Below, piece after piece: positions 61,816 to 64,000 of a stretch of 64,000 nucleotides of DNA. Each line of letters begins with the position of its first letter. Within the stretch, counting starts at the first letter, position 1. Position numbers and translations under genes: made by a program. This DNA comes from Phycisphaerales bacterium (GTDB lineage: Bacteria > Planctomycetota > Phycisphaerae > Phycisphaerales > SM1A02), in NCBI GenBank assembly GCA_029246705.1, contig JAQWMQ010000019.1:1-64000 (forward strand), written 5' to 3'. The notes below the pieces were generated by a model that saw only the letters and a list, made by a program, of their open reading frames with translations, was not told where the DNA came from and did no database searches.

Positions 61816-62424
61816 TCAGGAACCGCTCTCGAGGACTTCCACGGTCGTCTTCCCCGTGAAGGGCGCGATGGTGACGAGGTACCGGTGACCGTCGCCACCC
61901 TCGAGCTCGATCTCACCACCGGTTCCGGGTGCTCCACCACTGGAAGAGACTGATCCGCCGAACTCGTCGAACGTGATGTAGTCCATGCCCGAATCGATGC
62001 TCACTGAAGTGATCCGCACATCACCGAAACGGCCGTCCTTCGAGAAGTCCACGATGTACCGGCCATCCACGTCCGAGTTGGACATGGGATCGAGGATGTG
62101 GTCCGCCGTGCCTGAATCGTAGGGAAAACTGAAATCCTCGGGCGTGACCCGCATGATGCAGTAGCCGACGTATTCGGAACCGGAAACGTCATCCTCGTTC
62201 TTGATGAACTGGAGACGTCGATACTCCTGGTTCGCCAGTGCGTCCGACTGGGCGAAGATCAGGTCCGAGATCACCGAGCGTGATGCCGCCTGGATCGCGA
62301 AGGTGCTTCGATCGACGAGGTTCGGGACCAGGAGCGTTCCCGAAAGACCGAGGACCGCAACCACCACGATCAGTTCCACCAGGGTGTACGCGCGCTTCGA
62401 TGTTGTGAGCCGGGGCTTCATCAT
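61816..62424 (-). CDS. gspH: Minor pseudopilin, GspH/FimT type
   Basis: A 202-residue protein. The prepilin site KRA/YTLVELIVVVAVLGLSG has an unusual Ala in place of the Gly usually found at -1, and Glu at +5. The globular part has the GspH-like layout (RSVISDLIFAQSDALANQEYRRLQF). ATG 62424 is used; TTG 62430 and ATG 62421 are possible. The start follows 2 bp after the preceding stop at 62427. As a minor pseudopilin it would cap the pseudopilus tip. Confidence 0.8.
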   Translation of the reverse strand: MMKPRLTTSKRAYTLVELIVVVAVLGLSGTLLVPNLVDRSTFAIQAASRSVISDLIFAQSDALANQEYRRLQFIKNEDDVSGSEYVGYCIMRVTPEDFSFPYDSGTADHILDPMSNSDVDGRYIVDFSKDGRFGDVRITSVSIDSGMDYITFDEFGGSVSSSGGAPGTGGEIELEGGDGHRYLVTIAPFTGKTTVEVLESGS

Positions 62425-62426
62425 CG

Positions 62427-62906
62427 TCAATCACTCGATTCCGTTGAGTCGTCTGCCCCATGAGTGAGTCGACGAACACCGCCGGACTTGCCCGAAAGAC
62501 CGCTGTTTGCGCCGGCCTTGCCGGAAGGCATCGCTCGCGAGACCGCGTCGGAAAGCCGGTCATAGTCCAGTTCGACCGAACCGACGTTCACGCGGGTGTC
62601 CCCGTTCTGGATCAACTGCCTGATCACGCGCAGCTCGTAGAGCATTTCCCGCATGACGTCGAGCTGCTCGACTCTCTGTGAACCCGCATTCAGGAACCCC
62701 GGCACACTGCCCACGTTGGGGCGGAAACCGGGAGCCCGGGTGAGATCCGAGTCACGAAGAGCCGAATCGCGAATCGACTGATCGCTCTGCGGCCCTGCAT
62801 ACACGCTTGAACTCAAGCCGATGTCACGGAGAACCCCCACGCCCACCAGCACGACCAGCGCAAGTGCAATGGGACCAAGAAATTCGTAGGTTGGAAATCG
62901 CTTCAT
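62427..62906 (-). CDS. Small single-pass membrane protein of the secretion cluster
   Basis: A 159-residue protein. It has one N-terminal membrane helix (YEFLGPIALALVVLVGVGVLRDI, ~residues 6-28) and a periplasmic part with a helix (QRVEQLDVMREMLYELRVIRQLIQ) and a Ser/Gly-rich end. No family was recognised. GGAGG 7 nt upstream fixes ATG 62906. Position between gspG and gspH suggests a secretion role, perhaps as an assembly or adaptor protein. Confidence 0.75.
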   Translation of the reverse strand: MKRFPTYEFLGPIALALVVLVGVGVLRDIGLSSSVYAGPQSDQSIRDSALRDSDLTRAPGFRPNVGSVPGFLNAGSQRVEQLDVMREMLYELRVIRQLIQNGDTRVNVGSVELDYDRLSDAVSRAMPSGKAGANSGLSGKSGGVRRLTHGADDSTESSD

Positions 62907-62968
62907 CGTCAATCCTCCGGGAATCCTCAGGAGATGGGACCTTTTGTTCGTACGTGAGACTGATCGGC

Positions 62969-63484
62969 TCAATTCAGGGTCGATGTGAGCAATAGACCGG
63001 GGTTGTCGAGTTCCCGGACCCTCTCATCCAGCAGACTCGAAGTGAGCTCGACCGAATCCGAATCCTCGGCGGACGAGACCACGCGGGCGCAGTACCTGAT
63101 GTCCCTTCGCGTGAACCGGATGAACGAGGGATCTGCGACCGACTCGTGCATCATGGGATCACAGGGACCGACATGTTCACAGAGCGAGGTCGCGACCAGG
63201 GCGTCGGCGTTCACGGTCTGGGTGAAGACGACCAGCTCACAGGGATCGATCATCCCGGGGCGCCGGGGACCATCGTGCCAGACGATGAGGGCCCAGTCAT
63301 GGCGCATGGGGTCCTCGGTGCGAGCAACGATCTGCCAGTCGGAGGACGCTTCCACCATGCGGCTGATCGGGTGGAGCGTGGTGCTTCGACGGACCATGTC
63401 GGGCTGGCTGAATTCATCCGCGGGCGGCGCAAAGGCCGCGGCCGCCACGGGGATCATGAGCAGGAGCGGCAGCAACCTGATCAT
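62969..63484 (-). CDS. Exported hypothetical protein of the secretion cluster
   Basis: A 171-residue protein. A signal peptide (MIRLLPLLLMIPVAAAAFA) is followed by a soluble domain with His, Trp and Cys residues (DWALIVWHDGPRRPGMIDPCELVVF; SLCEHVGPCDPM; IRYCARV). I do not recognise the family. The four Cys residues could form two disulfides. The start could be ATG 63484 or GTG 63517, which lies 3 bp after the gspG stop. It is probably co-transcribed with gspG. Confidence 0.75.
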   Translation of the reverse strand: MIRLLPLLLMIPVAAAAFAPPADEFSQPDMVRRSTTLHPISRMVEASSDWQIVARTEDPMRHDWALIVWHDGPRRPGMIDPCELVVFTQTVNADALVATSLCEHVGPCDPMMHESVADPSFIRFTRRDIRYCARVVSSAEDSDSVELTSSLLDERVRELDNPGLLLTSTLN

Positions 63485-63520
63485 GTCCGGCCTGTTGATG
63501 GTGCGGCGTGTACTCACTGT

Positions 63521-63961
63521 TCACCAGCCGCTTGCACTTCCGTCGGAACCGATCGCTTCGAGCTCCCAGATATCGGGGTCCCACACCAGGGTGTAGCCCG
63601 CGGGGACCTGGAACCCGTTGCTCGGGTTGGAATCGAGGTCCAGTGGGGTCGAGCTGATCAACCCCTCGTCGGTGAGAGCGTCCACCACCGAACCCATGTC
63701 CTCGCCCAGGGGCCTCACCGTTCCGTGCCGGGCGAAGTAGAGGGTCACCTGCCCACGCAGCACGTTCAGCTGCGAATGCGCGGCGGTCTTCTCAGCCTGA
63801 TCGGTGGCATTGGTGAACTGAGGCACGACGATCGCGGCCAGGATGCCGAGAATCACCACCACGATCAATATCTCGATGAGGGTGAACCCACGAGGCTTCC
63901 TCGAGATCCCCGAGGTCTTCCCGGTGTTCCCAAGGTTCGTTGCGGTGTTCATTTGAATCAT
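63521..63961 (-). CDS. gspG: Major pseudopilin of type II secretion (GspG)
   Basis: A 146-residue protein. The prepilin site RKPRG/FTLIEILIVVVILGILAAI has Gly at -1 and Glu at +5, followed by the hydrophobic helix. The C-terminal part keeps the GspG pattern (YTLVWDPDIWELEAIGSDGS, a short calcium-loop-like end). It builds the pseudopilus that pushes substrates through the secretin. ATG 63961 is chosen (GGAG 7 nt upstream); ATG 63964 lies 4 nt from the same site. As the first gene of the cluster within this window, its promoter is at the right edge. Confidence 0.93.
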   Translation of the reverse strand: MIQMNTATNLGNTGKTSGISRKPRGFTLIEILIVVVILGILAAIVVPQFTNATDQAEKTAAHSQLNVLRGQVTLYFARHGTVRPLGEDMGSVVDALTDEGLISSTPLDLDSNPSNGFQVPAGYTLVWDPDIWELEAIGSDGSASGW

Positions 63962-64000
63962 CATCGATCTCCCTACAGTCTGGTCCAGATGCAATGCCGG

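Noticed and set aside
1-64000. Mobile elements, prophage, toxin-antitoxin or defence genes
   Set aside because: I looked for transposase, integrase, recombinase, Cas, restriction and toxin motifs on both strands and found none; composition is even along the window.

Overview
The window looks like chromosomal DNA of a marine-type Planctomycetota bacterium, most likely from the Phycisphaerae. This is inferred, not proven, from four traits. There are four secreted proteins ending in paired GDxNxDGxVDGxDL-type calcium-loop (dockerin-like) repeats. Two proteins have a PAP-plus-hydrophobic-plus-Arg5 C-terminal anchor, a PEP-CTERM variant. There is a mixed type II secretion / type IV pilus assembly locus, and there are DUF1080 and FG-GAP secreted proteins. 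The DNA is GC-rich throughout, strands switch often, and no phage, transposon, integrase or CRISPR array is visible.

Positions 1-26578 are mostly housekeeping and metabolic genes in short operons: a transglutaminase-like protein cut by the left edge, two PAP-anchored surface proteins, a BaiN/HI0933 flavoprotein, a Tat-exported sugar isomerase, an SMR exporter, a DEAD-box RNA helicase with a tandem-repeat tail, and a methyltransferase-esterase-CutC operon. A kinase/aminotransferase fusion and an FG-GAP protein with a DsbD-alpha-like end follow, then GAPDH with sugar enzymes, and an operon of BtpA, class IV aminotransferase, type III pantothenate kinase and an unusual MnmE-like GTPase. FabI closes this part. 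A tRNA-Arg(TCG) gene with its own -10 box and a strong terminator lies at 26707-26818.

Positions 26852-32425 hold three large secreted proteins in a row, all with dockerin-like C-termini. Positions 32516-42937 form one tightly overlapping leftward operon of the MoxR/Bat type: a TlpA-like thioredoxin, a MoxR AAA+ ATPase, a DUF58 protein, a BatD-like membrane protein, two von Willebrand factor A membrane proteins, a membrane coiled-coil protein and a 1266-residue exported membrane protein.

Positions 43055-63961 are dominated by secretion and signalling. Leftward from 63961 run gspG, two small exported proteins, gspH, pilM-pilN-pilO and a pilP/gspC-like gene, secretin gspD, a TPR lipoprotein, a histidine kinase, a response regulator, an HD-GYP protein, a STAS protein, gspE and gspF. 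An 88-residue protein resembling sigma-70 region 4 alone comes last. The four signalling genes sit inside the secretion operon, coupled by 4-bp overlaps or short gaps. A second HD-GYP regulator, an orphan prepilin-like protein and a dockerin-type secreted protein lie beside it. The dockerin-type gene has a promoter whose 17-bp spacer contains a perfect 7-1-7 Fur-box-like palindrome, which suggests iron control of surface proteins.
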